A stretch of 64,000 nt of DNA from Cyclobacteriaceae bacterium (GTDB taxonomy: Bacteria > Bacteroidota > Bacteroidia > Cytophagales > Cyclobacteriaceae): contig JANQOR010000041.1 in the NCBI GenBank assembly GCA_028285685.1, positions 1-64,000 on the forward strand, given 5' to 3'. Positions 1 to 9,600 of this stretch are shown here, one piece after another; the first letter of the stretch is position 1, and each line of letters opens with the position of its first letter. The notes under the pieces were generated by a model. The model did no database searches and had not been told where the DNA came from. It saw only the letters and a list, made by a program, of their open reading frames with translations. The translations under genes were made by a program, and so were the position numbers.

Positions 1-1
1 A

Positions 2-640
2 GAAAATATTCGAAATGAATTATGCTGGGAAGCCATGCGATTAGGGATTTTTTTAACAAAACAGCAAAACTTCCAGGTCAATCATGTTCATGCATTAATC
101 GCCTTGATGTGTTTTCATGCATCAAGACTCAAAGCCCGTCAGTCAGGAGAGAGAGGAAATCTGCTCTATCATGAACAAGACAGATCTCAATGGGATCAGG
201 ATCTTATCAATAAAGGCCGACAATACATGAACCTTGCATCAAAGGGGAAATCAGTATCTAAATATCATTTAGAAGCCTCTATTGCATTCTGGCATACGCA
301 AGAGCAAGAAGGTAAGTGGGAGCAAATACTCATGCTTTATAATAAGCTACTCACTATAGAGTATTCACCCATTATTGCAATGAACAGATCTTATGCTTTA
401 GCGAAGGCCCATTCACCGAAAAAGGCCATAGAATCAGCCCTTAAATTAGCGCTCAAGGACAATGTACATTACTTCTGTCTCATGGCAGAATTATACCGAA
501 TGAACCACAATACAGATCAAGAAATCGTAAATCTTAATGAGGCCTTAAAACTGGCGAAAAAAGAGAACGAAAAAGCCTTGATTCGGCAAAAACTAGAAAA
601 GGCCCTTTGTAAATGGAAGTTAGAAATAGGGAAATTGTAA
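2..640 (+). CDS. ECF sigma factor, C-terminal part (ECF42-like), truncated by window edge
   Basis: The frame is open from base 2 and runs to the TAA at 638-640, so this is the C-terminal part of a longer protein; the first ATG at 35 is internal. The visible part matches the C-terminal extension of ECF42-type (DUF6596) extracytoplasmic-function sigma factors: an HALIALMCFHASR helix, the EQDRSQWD signature, then TPR-like helices with AMNRSYALA. That extension is thought to stand in for a separate anti-sigma factor. The sigma-2 and sigma-4 DNA-binding regions would lie upstream of the window. The gene is probably a resident chromosomal gene at the left edge of the accessory island. Confidence 0.8.
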   Translation, partial: ENIRNELCWEAMRLGIFLTKQQNFQVNHVHALIALMCFHASRLKARQSGERGNLLYHEQDRSQWDQDLINKGRQYMNLASKGKSVSKYHLEASIAFWHTQEQEGKWEQILMLYNKLLTIEYSPIIAMNRSYALAKAHSPKKAIESALKLALKDNVHYFCLMAELYRMNHNTDQEIVNLNEALKLAKKENEKALIRQKLEKALCKWKLEIGKL

Positions 641-713
641 TTCAAAAAAGGGCCATTATTTAAATTGAAATCATAATTACTATCATTCTGATTTAAAATA
701 GAAATCGGGAAAT
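621..713. repeat. 15-bp imperfect direct repeat at the island's left edge
   Basis: TAGAAATAGGGAAAT at 621-635, inside the sigma-factor 3' end, recurs with one change as TAGAAATCGGGAAAT at 699-713. A related inverted copy, TCCAGATTTCTAT, lies at 17853-17865 near the other end of the island. Short AT-rich repeats of this kind also occur between Bacteroidota genes without any link to mobility, so a role as element end is only a possibility. Confidence 0.35.
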
Positions 714-740
714 GTACCTTGAGCAACTCCTTAACATTGG

Positions 741-1559
741 TTATTCTTCCAATTCCCGGTTGAAGGAATAAAGGATCACACCACTCAAATCCTCATCAGG
801 AGGTTTTATGTTATCGTTGTTTTCGTGCTCCAACAAGTTCAAAACATAGGCTGGTGGTTTGTTTGTTATAAAAGAATCAGGAAAGTTTAGATCACTTTCT
901 TCAAAGTCAATAGTACGAGTCGTAAATGTGCTGTTTATATAATTTGATATTCGTTCAACTGGAGTTTTGCCTCCATGTCCTTGACAACAAACCAAACAAT
1001 GCCAAGGTCTTAGATAATGTTCAAGATCATCTAGCGATTTAATTTGATGAGGTCTAAGATTAACAACATCGAAAGCATCAATTATCGAACAACCCATCAA
1101 AGAACGATCAATACTGAAGGTACCGCAATTCCAAGTGTTCAATAAATTTTGATCATTGGTTTGTAGATACAAGCAATACAAAGGTCGTCTTGGGATATTG
1201 TTTTTTAGGCAATTCCGAATAAGCTTATTGCTTTGGTATTCATTCGATTTTGGATTTTTATAATGTAAGTGTTCAAACTCATTACTATGAATGTTGAGAA
1301 TTTTAGCTTGCATTCTAATCCCAACCCAGCTGTTGCTCCAGTCTTTAAACCACCACTCCCAGTCAGCACCGTTTTTTCCTTCTTCTGGTTTCGAGAAAGC
1401 TCTTGTTTTAATTTGATTTGAATGGCGTGTCTTAATCCTCAAGAGGTTGATGTCCGTAATCGTTTCTTCCAGCAACTGATAGTTGACATTACGACTCTGT
1501 TCAATCTGCGCCCAAGTTGATCGGGCTAATTCCATAAACGTATTTCCAACTTGGTTCAT
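741..1559 (-). CDS. DUF6615-like protein, possible nuclease-fold cargo gene
   Basis: A 272-aa soluble protein without signal peptide or membrane segment. Around residues 65-85 it has GADWEWWF followed by GIRMQAK, and later PLYCLYL, GCSIIDA and RPWHCLVCC. This combination recalls the DUF6615 family as I remember it. The GxD ... QxK arrangement resembles the active-site spacing of Mrr-type PD-(D/E)xK nucleases, but no nuclease activity is established to my knowledge. It lies 114 bp downstream of the MuB-like gene on the same strand and may be cargo at the left end of the transposon. The family call rests on memory of motifs, so confidence is moderate. Confidence 0.5.
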   Translation of the reverse strand: MNQVGNTFMELARSTWAQIEQSRNVNYQLLEETITDINLLRIKTRHSNQIKTRAFSKPEEGKNGADWEWWFKDWSNSWVGIRMQAKILNIHSNEFEHLHYKNPKSNEYQSNKLIRNCLKNNIPRRPLYCLYLQTNDQNLLNTWNCGTFSIDRSLMGCSIIDAFDVVNLRPHQIKSLDDLEHYLRPWHCLVCCQGHGGKTPVERISNYINSTFTTRTIDFEESDLNFPDSFITNKPPAYVLNLLEHENNDNIKPPDEDLSGVILYSFNRELEE

Positions 1560-1673
1560 GGTGTTGTTGAGGTTGCTATCTGCTAAATAAATGCATTATT
1601 GGTACCAACTCCATTATTTGCAATAGCCTTGATCAAGATACAAAATTTTTGTAGAAAAGCTTATTTGTTAGTA

Positions 1674-2408
1674 TCAATTCGATTGTTTCCAAATCCTTTC
1701 AAAATGCCGAATTAGGATTTTCAAATTTGCCGACTCGTTAACAAGTAAATCAATTAGCCTCTGATCTCTAATCCCGAATTGATAGCACATTGCACAACGT
1801 TCTTCTCTATGTGGTTTGAGTATGTTAGAATATCCTGAAATCATATCTATGAAATCTCTAGAGGCTTCATTTTGATCTTCTTTAGACTGTATCTCTTGCA
1901 ATCTCCTTTTTGTTGATACCAATGCAAAACTGCAAATACTATTTAGCTCTCTTAAAAGGTGTGCTAGATTGCTGAACTCCTTGCCCTTAATGAAGTGGCT
2001 ATCATCTATGATTACTATGGGCAAATTATCTTTCTTGACCTTTGTAAAATGATATTTAATCGCGTTAATAAGGAACTCTAATCGGACACCTTCAAAGGTG
2101 TATCTCGGCCTGAAATCATATCCTAACTGGTACAGTATTTCAACTGCACTCCTCTTAACACTATTCCTAGAAGGTACTAAGTAGAATGTATTTTTTTGTC
2201 TCTTTCTATGGTTAGTGAATGAAATTAAAGTTTTAGAAATCCCGCAGCCACCCGTCTTTAGAAGTGCAATTGTTTGAGTCCTCCTTGTCGCTTCATCTAA
2301 AATTCGACATACATTTTTATGACTAAATGTCTCCACAAAAAAGGATTCCTTTGAATACTTCTTGACCTCAGGGAAATCAATATGATATCTTAAGTAGTCG
2401 AGAATCAA
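1674..2408 (-). CDS. MuB/TniB-like AAA ATPase of a Mu-like transposon
   Basis: A 244-aa AAA ATPase that would act as target-selection partner and activator of the transposase. Residues 52-60 (TGGCGISKT) form a Walker A loop in which the usual Gly before Lys-Thr is Ser. Residues 131-137 (IVIIDDS) form Walker B, and SFALVSTKRR lies at the sensor-1 position. The length is close to that of MuB- and TniB-type proteins. It begins 2 bp after the transposase stop, in the A-then-B order of Mu, Tn7 and Tn5053 relatives. The Ser substitution may alter nucleotide handling, but the lysine and threonine remain. Confidence 0.8.
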   Translation of the reverse strand: MILDYLRYHIDFPEVKKYSKESFFVETFSHKNVCRILDEATRRTQTIALLKTGGCGISKTLISFTNHRKRQKNTFYLVPSRNSVKRSAVEILYQLGYDFRPRYTFEGVRLEFLINAIKYHFTKVKKDNLPIVIIDDSHFIKGKEFSNLAHLLRELNSICSFALVSTKRRLQEIQSKEDQNEASRDFIDMISGYSNILKPHREERCAMCYQFGIRDQRLIDLLVNESANLKILIRHFERIWKQSN

Positions 2409-2410
2409 TG

Positions 2411-4303
2411 CTATAGTTCAGGAAATGGAAGTACCTTCTTCTTTTGTTTCTTCCTCTTTTTGGTTTGAATTATATGTGCTCGATAAAGCAGGTCTGTTGA
2501 AGTGTGTTTTTCATCATTTACTTCGGAAAATGCTCCTTTATATTCCGAGTCAAACAGTTCTTCTTTAGAGTTGACAGAATGGTTCATCAATTTCTCAGGA
2601 ACAATTGGGCCGAGCATTTCTTCAACCTCCTTATTGTTGGTGATCAGAAGCTCATCTAAATGGCCTTTCAAATTCCGTTTGTCCTTCATTATGGTCTCAT
2701 ACAGTGTTGTTTGTTCTTTATTCCTGCTACGTTTAGAAGGTGGAATTCTGCTTATTCTATCAAACTCGCAAATTTTATTGAAGGAATCTTTCTTGTATAT
2801 ATAAAGCCGATCTAACCGCTTTTTGTCGAAATAAACATCAACTGCTTCGCCATTCAGATCTAAGAGTGTGTCTATGGACCTTTGTTGAAAAATGTATTCC
2901 TGATTGTCAATTTGAGTTTTGATAGCACAGTTTTTTATTTTCATCGTCTTCTTTTCAAAAAGGAGACATGGTATTAGATCTAAAGGAACTTCAATGCCTC
3001 CATTAGCAGATCTATGGTTGTCATATGAATCCGATGGACCGTCTGCTTTATAGAAAAACCCATGCCTGTTGTATGAGATTAATTGGTGAAGTAAAAAATC
3101 ATCTAGCTTTTGTCTATCCTTCAGATATTCTTTTCTCTGCATAAAGATTTTGAGGATGCGATTTGGAAATGCTTTTGGATTGTTTGATTTAATGCCTTCT
3201 CCAACATAACCAAAGTAGGGGCTCAAATATGCATCTTGAAATGATCTAAAAAATCGTTCAACCGAAGCCTTAGACTGTGGATTTGAGGATTGGATTAATT
3301 CTATTTTGGAGAAGTCCTTCTCAGAAAAATTTGAACCTAGCTTATTACATACGTCAATAAAGCGAGAGAACCTTTTTCCAGTTAGCGCCGAATGTCGGTC
3401 AGTTACTATTTCCTCTGGAATTCGCCCCCTAGTCCAATCAAGCATCAAGTCTAATGCATCCATTATGGCATCTGAATCTTCTGTGTCACTGAGCGAGTAG
3501 CCAATGACTTTGCTTGAGAAACAATCTAGAATAATTATTATCACTACCTCCTGTATTACGTCCCCAATGACGTTAACAAATTGAAGTTGTGTGCCATCAA
3601 TATATGCTCTCTTTAACGGGTATTCTGATTTCGTACAGTATACTTCTGGCAGGAGGGTACTGAGTGAATCAGGATCTGATCCGTATTGTACTAAGTTTCG
3701 CACATGTGGCCTATTTAGGAAATCGTTAATTGCCTTACGGCCTAAAAGTTTACTTTTATTTAACTCTGGGTAGACAGTCAAAATCACATTTGTCTGGTGC
3801 TGGATTATTTTGTCAACGAGCTTATTTCCATTGCGAGCCAGGTAAATTATAACCTTTTCTACCTTGTCATTTATTTTGGTATTATTGGACTTCTCACCCT
3901 TAAGGTTGTGGACAATGAAGTCTACAAGTGTGCCTTCATGTCTTGCTTTAGAAGCTCGTTTCAAGTAGTCATATAAATACTTAGCTTTTCTACTTAGCCC
4001 AAGTGGTATGAAGGTTTCACAATTTACCAGTATGGATATTATTTTGGCCTGTGATCCGTACCCATCTCTATGAATTAATGATAGCGCGCTCTCGACCACG
4101 GCCATTCTCTGAGCTTGTTTATTGACAAATGCTCTATCGTTCATATAGTAAATGAAATACGATAGATATCTGGTGTACTTATTAAGTGCATATTCTAGTG
4201 AAAGCTTGTACTCGTTATAGCGATCTATGTGTATGTTAGTATCCGAATTCCGTTTATCAGTTTGTCCTGTTAGTAGTTTTATATCGAGACGATCTTCACT
4301 CAT
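2411..4303 (-). CDS. Mu-like DDE transposase (rve integrase core plus Mu-type C-terminal domain)
   Basis: A 630-aa transposase. The RNase H-like catalytic triad is Asp236 (AYIDGT), Asp302 (IVTDRHS) and Glu349 (SVERFF), with the usual spacing. The N-terminal ~220 residues are helical and probably bind the element ends. The ~200 residues after the core fit a MuA/TnsB-type beta-barrel, and a basic lysine-rich tail ends the protein. It is the first gene of a leftward operon with the MuB-like ATPase and is divergent from an XRE regulator, the usual arrangement of repressor and early genes in Mu-like elements. No phage structural genes are present, so this is a transposon rather than a prophage. 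Confidence 0.9.
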   Translation of the reverse strand: MSEDRLDIKLLTGQTDKRNSDTNIHIDRYNEYKLSLEYALNKYTRYLSYFIYYMNDRAFVNKQAQRMAVVESALSLIHRDGYGSQAKIISILVNCETFIPLGLSRKAKYLYDYLKRASKARHEGTLVDFIVHNLKGEKSNNTKINDKVEKVIIYLARNGNKLVDKIIQHQTNVILTVYPELNKSKLLGRKAINDFLNRPHVRNLVQYGSDPDSLSTLLPEVYCTKSEYPLKRAYIDGTQLQFVNVIGDVIQEVVIIIILDCFSSKVIGYSLSDTEDSDAIMDALDLMLDWTRGRIPEEIVTDRHSALTGKRFSRFIDVCNKLGSNFSEKDFSKIELIQSSNPQSKASVERFFRSFQDAYLSPYFGYVGEGIKSNNPKAFPNRILKIFMQRKEYLKDRQKLDDFLLHQLISYNRHGFFYKADGPSDSYDNHRSANGGIEVPLDLIPCLLFEKKTMKIKNCAIKTQIDNQEYIFQQRSIDTLLDLNGEAVDVYFDKKRLDRLYIYKKDSFNKICEFDRISRIPPSKRSRNKEQTTLYETIMKDKRNLKGHLDELLITNNKEVEEMLGPIVPEKLMNHSVNSKEELFDSEYKGAFSEVNDEKHTSTDLLYRAHIIQTKKRKKQKKKVLPFPEL

Positions 4304-4368
4304 ACTTTTGAATTAGTTGAGCCAACATAAAAACTTCATCTAACCTAACAGAGGAATTCTAGTTCCGG

Positions 4369-4386
4369 TGATCGTATATCCGATCA
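4369..4386. promoter_or_regulatory. Operator candidate 1 of the Mu-like element (TGATCG-N6-CGATCA)
   Basis: A perfect 6-bp-arm inverted repeat, TGATCG, six bases, CGATCA, between the divergent transposase and XRE genes. A second copy with identical arms lies 42 bp away centre to centre, about four helical turns. The size and symmetry fit an HTH dimer site, most simply for the adjacent XRE regulator. Confidence 0.65.
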
Positions 4387-4404
4387 ATCCAACCTTTTTT
4401 TGGA

Positions 4405-4428
4405 TACTTTTGATCGTAACTGCGATCA
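4405..4428 (+). promoter_or_regulatory. Operator candidate 2 overlapping a -7 box of the XRE gene
   Basis: TACTTTTG at 4405-4412 matches the Bacteroidota -7 consensus TAnnTTTG and would start transcription about 20 bp before the GTG at 4438. Its last two bases are the first two of a second TGATCG-N6-CGATCA site (4411-4428). A dimer bound there would block this promoter, so negative autoregulation is a reasonable inference. I could not find a convincing -33 TTG at the right spacing. Confidence 0.55.
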
Positions 4429-4437
4429 GAAATATCT

Positions 4438-4824
4438 GTGCAAAAGGAGATAGGAAACAGAATACGTTCAGTAAGAGAAACTTTGGGATTCTCTCAAACA
4501 CAGCTAGCCAGAAAAAGTGGCCTGGTAAAGAATGTTGTGAATAGATATGAAAATGGAGCTGTGGACAGACCTTCTGTGATTGTATTGAGTAAAATAGCTA
4601 AGGCTCTTAATGTACCAGCCTCATGGCTTTGCTTTGGAAGCGAAATTGAAGATACTAAGGTCGACGAAGAGCTTGATAAGTACTTTGAAGTATGTAGAAA
4701 TTTATCGATACGTAATAAGAGGTATATTCTAATAACTCTGAAGCGAGCTGTCACACTAGAACAAGTTTCGAATGCTATGAATAGCTTCCAAGCAAGTGTC
4801 GGTGAGGATTACTCGATGCCCTGA
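4438..4824 (+). CDS. XRE-family regulator of the Mu-like element
   Basis: A 128-aa protein with an N-terminal cro/cI helix-turn-helix (residues ~5-62; LGFSQTQLARKSGL then VVNRYENG) and a short helical C-terminal tail. The GTG at 4438 is used as start because it follows the operator/-7 region directly and the HTH begins immediately. It is divergent from the transposase with two identical operators between them, so it probably represses transposition and itself. Its 3' end overlaps by 16 bp the convergent gene ending at 4809. Confidence 0.82.
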   Translation: MQKEIGNRIRSVRETLGFSQTQLARKSGLVKNVVNRYENGAVDRPSVIVLSKIAKALNVPASWLCFGSEIEDTKVDEELDKYFEVCRNLSIRNKRYILITLKRAVTLEQVSNAMNSFQASVGEDYSMP

Positions 4825-5816
4825 AAAAATTCCTCCAAGGAGATTGAAAGTGCTTTACAAACCTTCCTAATCGTATAGAGGTCTGGATCTCCTTCGTCTT
4901 TTTCCATTTTTCTAATAGTTCTGACTGTAATACCTGATTCTTTGGCAATGTCTTTTTGCCTAAGTCCAAATTTTCCTTCAAAGTATGTTAGTTTTTCTCC
5001 AATACTCCATTTTGGTGATTCCATACTTACAATGTGATCAGAATTTTCCAGTTTGAGCCTGGTAGCAAGGCTTTGACCTGATGGAAAGAAAAGTCCGTGA
5101 GAACCACCTACATACTTACCTTTTCGATAGGTTTGATGACATTGAAAATTGTCCAGAACGTATTGATAAAGAGGATAATTTTCCACTTTCCAATGTTGTA
5201 CAACAATATCACTTAAAACAAGATCATTGTAGGCTAAGAGTGTTTCTAGGATGGTTTTTGCATAAATTTTTAAATGCTCAAAACCACTAAAATACTGAGG
5301 GTATAAGAAGTCAAATCCGTCACACCACAAACAATCGAAATCAATTAGAGAAGCGCCGCTTGAGAAGTGGAAAGTCTGATTATATGATCTGCAATAGAAA
5401 TCAATTGGGTAATCGAACATCAATCGTGATTCCTTACCATTACTAATTTTGAAGGAATATTCACCTATAGTGTTCAAGTCTGCAAACTTGATGTTCCCAG
5501 CTGATATGCCTGTTTTATAATAATGGAAATTGTCAAGTCTTTTTTTGAGATGATAGGCTTCCTTTAAATCTAAGTTGAGTTGCTTGGTCAAAACAAATTC
5601 ACTAAAAAAGTAACCAGAAGGAACATATTTATCGAATCCATCACTAGTTAGATTTTGATAAAAGTGGTGACTGTCCTCAAACAATAATGATTTTACCAGT
5701 ACATCCAACCCTTTATCTCTGGTCAAATTAAATCTTCTTCTGAGCTCAGAAATGGCATTGGACTCGAGATACTCTAAGGGTATTTCGGCCTCCTTCTCAT
5801 AAGTTAATGGAATCAT
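4809..5816 (-). CDS. Protein with C-terminal XRE helix-turn-helix, N-terminal domain unrecognised
   Basis: A 335-aa protein. Residues ~268-333 form an XRE HTH (FGLRQKDIAKESGI, then VRTIRKMEKDEGDPDLYTI). The first ~260 residues are unrecognised, rich in aromatic residues, and contain FDCLWCDGFDF. Having the HTH at the C terminus is unusual. Part of the 3' end is antisense to the Mu regulator's last codons. Its start overlaps the recombinase gene by 20 bp, so the two are probably translated together. It may regulate or direct the recombinase; this is inference from position only. Confidence 0.6.
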   Translation of the reverse strand: MIPLTYEKEAEIPLEYLESNAISELRRRFNLTRDKGLDVLVKSLLFEDSHHFYQNLTSDGFDKYVPSGYFFSEFVLTKQLNLDLKEAYHLKKRLDNFHYYKTGISAGNIKFADLNTIGEYSFKISNGKESRLMFDYPIDFYCRSYNQTFHFSSGASLIDFDCLWCDGFDFLYPQYFSGFEHLKIYAKTILETLLAYNDLVLSDIVVQHWKVENYPLYQYVLDNFQCHQTYRKGKYVGGSHGLFFPSGQSLATRLKLENSDHIVSMESPKWSIGEKLTYFEGKFGLRQKDIAKESGITVRTIRKMEKDEGDPDLYTIRKVCKALSISLEEFFQGIE

Positions 5817-6420
5817 AGTCTTTAACCTTCTTGATTGTATTAGGGGAACACTTGCATAGCTTTTGAATTTCTCTGGAAGAATATCCTTTGTTCAAGTACT
5901 TCTGAATATCAGAATGCTTGGAAAGAAACTTTTCTCTTGATTCGTTTGATCCGATTTTTCTACCAGTTGTTAATCCCTTAGCCTTTCTAGCTCGGATGCC
6001 AGATTTTATTCGATAGCTCATTTGCTCGCTTTCTAGCCTGGCTAAATCAGCCATGATGGTAACTATAAGCTTAGTGAAGATCTCACTAGAAGAATCAGGT
6101 TTATTGATAGTTGTTCCTAGATTATGTATGTATATAGCAACACCCTGGTCTTTCAATTCTTCCATTAGTCCGAGCACTTCATGAGTGTTTCTTCCTAGTC
6201 TTGATACTTCAGAGACCATTATGCATTTCAAGTCATTGGATTTGAGGTAGGAGAGAGCCTTCTGAAGAATAGGACGATCTGATACCGACACAGAAAAACC
6301 AGATACCTTCTCGGAAAAGACTTTGACAATGTCGAATCCGGCTAACGATTTCATTTCATTTACCTGGCGAGTAGTTGATTGGTCTTTAGAAGAGACCCTA
6401 GTATATAGAATAGACTTCAT
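5797..6420 (-). CDS. Serine recombinase (resolvase/invertase family)
   Basis: A 207-aa small serine recombinase. The catalytic serine is in YTRVSSKDQ (residues 6-14), and the conserved SEVSRLGRNTHE and LARLESEQMSYRIKSGI segments follow. A Hin-like C-terminal HTH (YSSREIQKLCKCSPNTIKK) completes the protein. The length is normal for resolvases and invertases. It probably resolves cointegrates made by the replicative Mu-like transposase, or moves the downstream defence cargo. The ATG at 6420 gives the canonical N terminus. Confidence 0.9.
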   Translation of the reverse strand: MKSILYTRVSSKDQSTTRQVNEMKSLAGFDIVKVFSEKVSGFSVSVSDRPILQKALSYLKSNDLKCIMVSEVSRLGRNTHEVLGLMEELKDQGVAIYIHNLGTTINKPDSSSEIFTKLIVTIMADLARLESEQMSYRIKSGIRARKAKGLTTGRKIGSNESREKFLSKHSDIQKYLNKGYSSREIQKLCKCSPNTIKKVKDYDSINL

Positions 6421-6694
6421 GTTACTACTTAAAGATAAGCTAAAGTAATAACAATGTTTGCATGGATTATTGTAGAGTATTTGATCATTATTTGATAATG
6501 GTAACAGTGTTTAATTAATAACGTTGTCGTACGTTGACTACCTTATCAAATTAATTTATAGGTGGGTTTTTTGAATTTGATTTACTTACCAAATCGAAAA
6601 ATGATTCTGCTCAGCTATTTTCACGCCTAACTAATTTTGAGGTTTTCGTAAAAATCAATAAGTTAATTTTAACAACTTGCTCATAGAGCGTTTT

Positions 6695-9600
6695 ATGCTT
6701 ACACCACTAAAATCATTAAATAAAGCCTACCGCCGACAAAAAGTCAATCGTGCTGATATTGAGGCATTTCAGGAGAACTTAAAGTTATTATTGAGTGAGT
6801 TAGATGAGCATGAGAGTGAAGAACACTTGAAGAATGATGTGATCTCTTTTCTAAAAGAGACATGGTACAAGGATGATTTTGCAATCAATACGAAGGATCG
6901 AACAGACTTAGTAATACATACCGACAAGACAACAAAGAGCAATCCAGGAGTACTAATTGAGGTGAAAAAGCCTTCGAACAAAACGGAGATGATCTCGAGT
7001 GGAAACCTAAATGCCAAAGCACTTCAAGAATTAGTTCTCTACTACCTGCGTGAACGTATTGATAAAGAAAACAGAGATATTAGACATGTTATTGTGACTA
7101 ATGTTTATGAGTGGTTCATTTTCGATGGAACTGCTTTCTACAATTCGTTCTTTAAGAATCACAAATTGGTAAAGGAATTCAAGGAATGGTCGAGGGGGCA
7201 AAAGGATAGTGCATATACTTCAATGTTTTTCAAGGACATTGCTGGACCAGCCATTAGTTCGGCTGAAGAAAAGCTTGAGTATACCTATGTTGATTTGCGA
7301 AACCTTGAAAAGGAACCCAAAAAACTAATTCCAGTTTTTAAACTACTTTCCCCAGTTCATCTATTGAACATCCCTTTTGCTAATGACAGCAATAGTTTGA
7401 ATCGGCAGTTCTATAATGAGTTGTTGCATATTATCGGGCTTGAAGAAGTAAGACAAAATGGTAAAAAGATCATTCAGAGAAAAGATCTGGAAAAAAGAAG
7501 TGAAGGGTCGTTCATAGAGAATTCAATTACTGTAATGGATCAGGGGGACCGACTCAGAATTCTTCATAATCCTTCCCATTTTGGTTCTTCGTCTCAAGAA
7601 AGACTCTACAATGTCGCATTGGAGTTAAGCCTTACCTGGGTTAATAGAATTCTGTTTCTAAAGCTATTGGAGTCTCAACTAATTCTTTACAATAAAGGGG
7701 ATGAGAATTTTCGCTACCTAGATTCTAAAACTGTTCCAAATTTTGATGCACTAGAAGGACTGTTCTTCGGTGTACTTGCAAGAAAACATGAAGAAAGAAA
7801 GGAGGGATACCGAGATAAGTTTGCTCACATTCCTTACTTGAACAGTTCTCTTTTTGAGCAGACAGGGTTAGAAGAGATACTTACCATTACCATGTTGAAT
7901 AATAACATGGCTTTAAATGTTTATCCACAAACTGTCCTTAGAGACGAAAATGGGAAGAGGATAAAAGGGCAAAAAGGTACTTTAGAATATCTTTTCGAGT
8001 TTCTAGATGCATATGATTTTAGCAGCGAGGGAAAAGAAGAAATCCAGGAAGAAAACAAGTCACTTATTAACGCTTCTGTGTTGGGATTGATCTTCGAGAA
8101 GATCAATGGATATAAGGATGGATCCTTCTATACTCCTGGTTTTATTACAATGTATATGTGTCGGGAGACAATTAGAAAAGCTGTAGTTCAGAAATTTAAT
8201 GAAGCCAAAGGTTGGAATCTCAAAGATTATGAAGAACTCTATAATAGAATTGAAGACAAGAAGGAAGCTAATGAAATCATAAATGGTTTGAAGATCTGTG
8301 ATCCAGCCGTGGGTTCTGGTCACTATCTAGTGTCAGCGTTAAATGAAATTATTGCTCTCAAGGCAGATCTAAAAATCTTAATGGATGAAAGCGGTAAGAC
8401 CCTCAGGGATTATCATGTAGCTATTGAAAATGATGAATTAGTTATCACCGATGACAATGATGAATTGTTTCAATACACGGTTGGGAATCAGGAAAAACAA
8501 AGGGTTCAGGAAACCTTGTTTCATGAGAAACAAACCATTATTGAGAACTGTCTTTTCGGTGTTGATATCAATCCGAACTCCGTAAAAATATGCCGCTTAA
8601 GACTTTGGATTGAGTTGCTCAAGAATGCATATTATAAAGACAAAACTAATCTTGAAACTCTTCCAAATATTGACATAAATATAAAGACAGGTAATTCTCT
8701 TATTAGTCGATTTTCACTAGATGAAGATTTGAGCAAAGTTCTGAAAAGCATCAAATACAACATAGATGATTACCGTTCATTTGTCAATGAGTATAAGAAT
8801 GCGATAGATAAGGAGAAGAAGAAGGGATTTGAAGCTTTGATAAATCAAATTAAAGCCGACTTTCGAAAAGAAATTCATAATAGGGACCCCAAAGTGCTTC
8901 GCAAGAATAAGCTTAGTGGAGAACTTTTTAATCTACTCAACCAAGCTCAAGTTTTCGAACCTACCGAAAAGCAACAAAGTGAGCGTGACAAGAAAAAGCA
9001 AAAGTTGGAAAAGGAAATTAACAAGTTGTCCATTGAGTTAGAGGAGATCAAAAACAGCAAGATTTATCAAGATGCATTTGAATGGCGGTTTGAGTTTCCT
9101 GAAGTTTTAGATAATGAAGGTAACTTCGTTGGGTTTGACGCGGTGGTTGGTAATCCACCTTATGTTGACATTAAAGCCTTACCAAAAGAAGAGGTGAACT
9201 ATCTTTTTGATCACTATTCATCTGCCAACAACCGGGTTAATCTTTTCTCGTCGTTTATCGAAAGAGAGCTGCAGTTAGTAAGGCACTCATGTTACATTAG
9301 TCAAATAGTTCCAACAGCTATTGCATTTCAGTCCTCTTACAATTCACTAAGGTCTGAGATACTGAAATCTTGTCAAATTCATACCATCGTAAGACTTCCA
9401 AACGAGACTTTTGGAGAGCACACTGGTGATGTGAAAGTTGATACCCTTATCTTGATTATTTCCCCTGGAAGCAGGCAGCAAGTTCGATCCGAGATTATTG
9501 CATATGCTGGCTATGATCGAATAACAGAAATCAACCCAAATCAAGCGAATTTGCATTTTTCAGTTATGCAACAAGAATGGGATTTAGAAAAGGACAACCA

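Noticed and set aside
2411-4824. Complete Mu-like prophage
   Set aside because: Transposase, ATPase and repressor are present, but no portal, capsid, tail or lysis genes follow; it is better described as a transposon.
6421-6694. Possible promoter or element end between the recombinase and the restriction enzyme
   Set aside because: The AT-rich stretch has AACGT/ACGTT and TTTGAT repeats, but no TAnnTTTG box or repeat matching other parts of the island could be supported.
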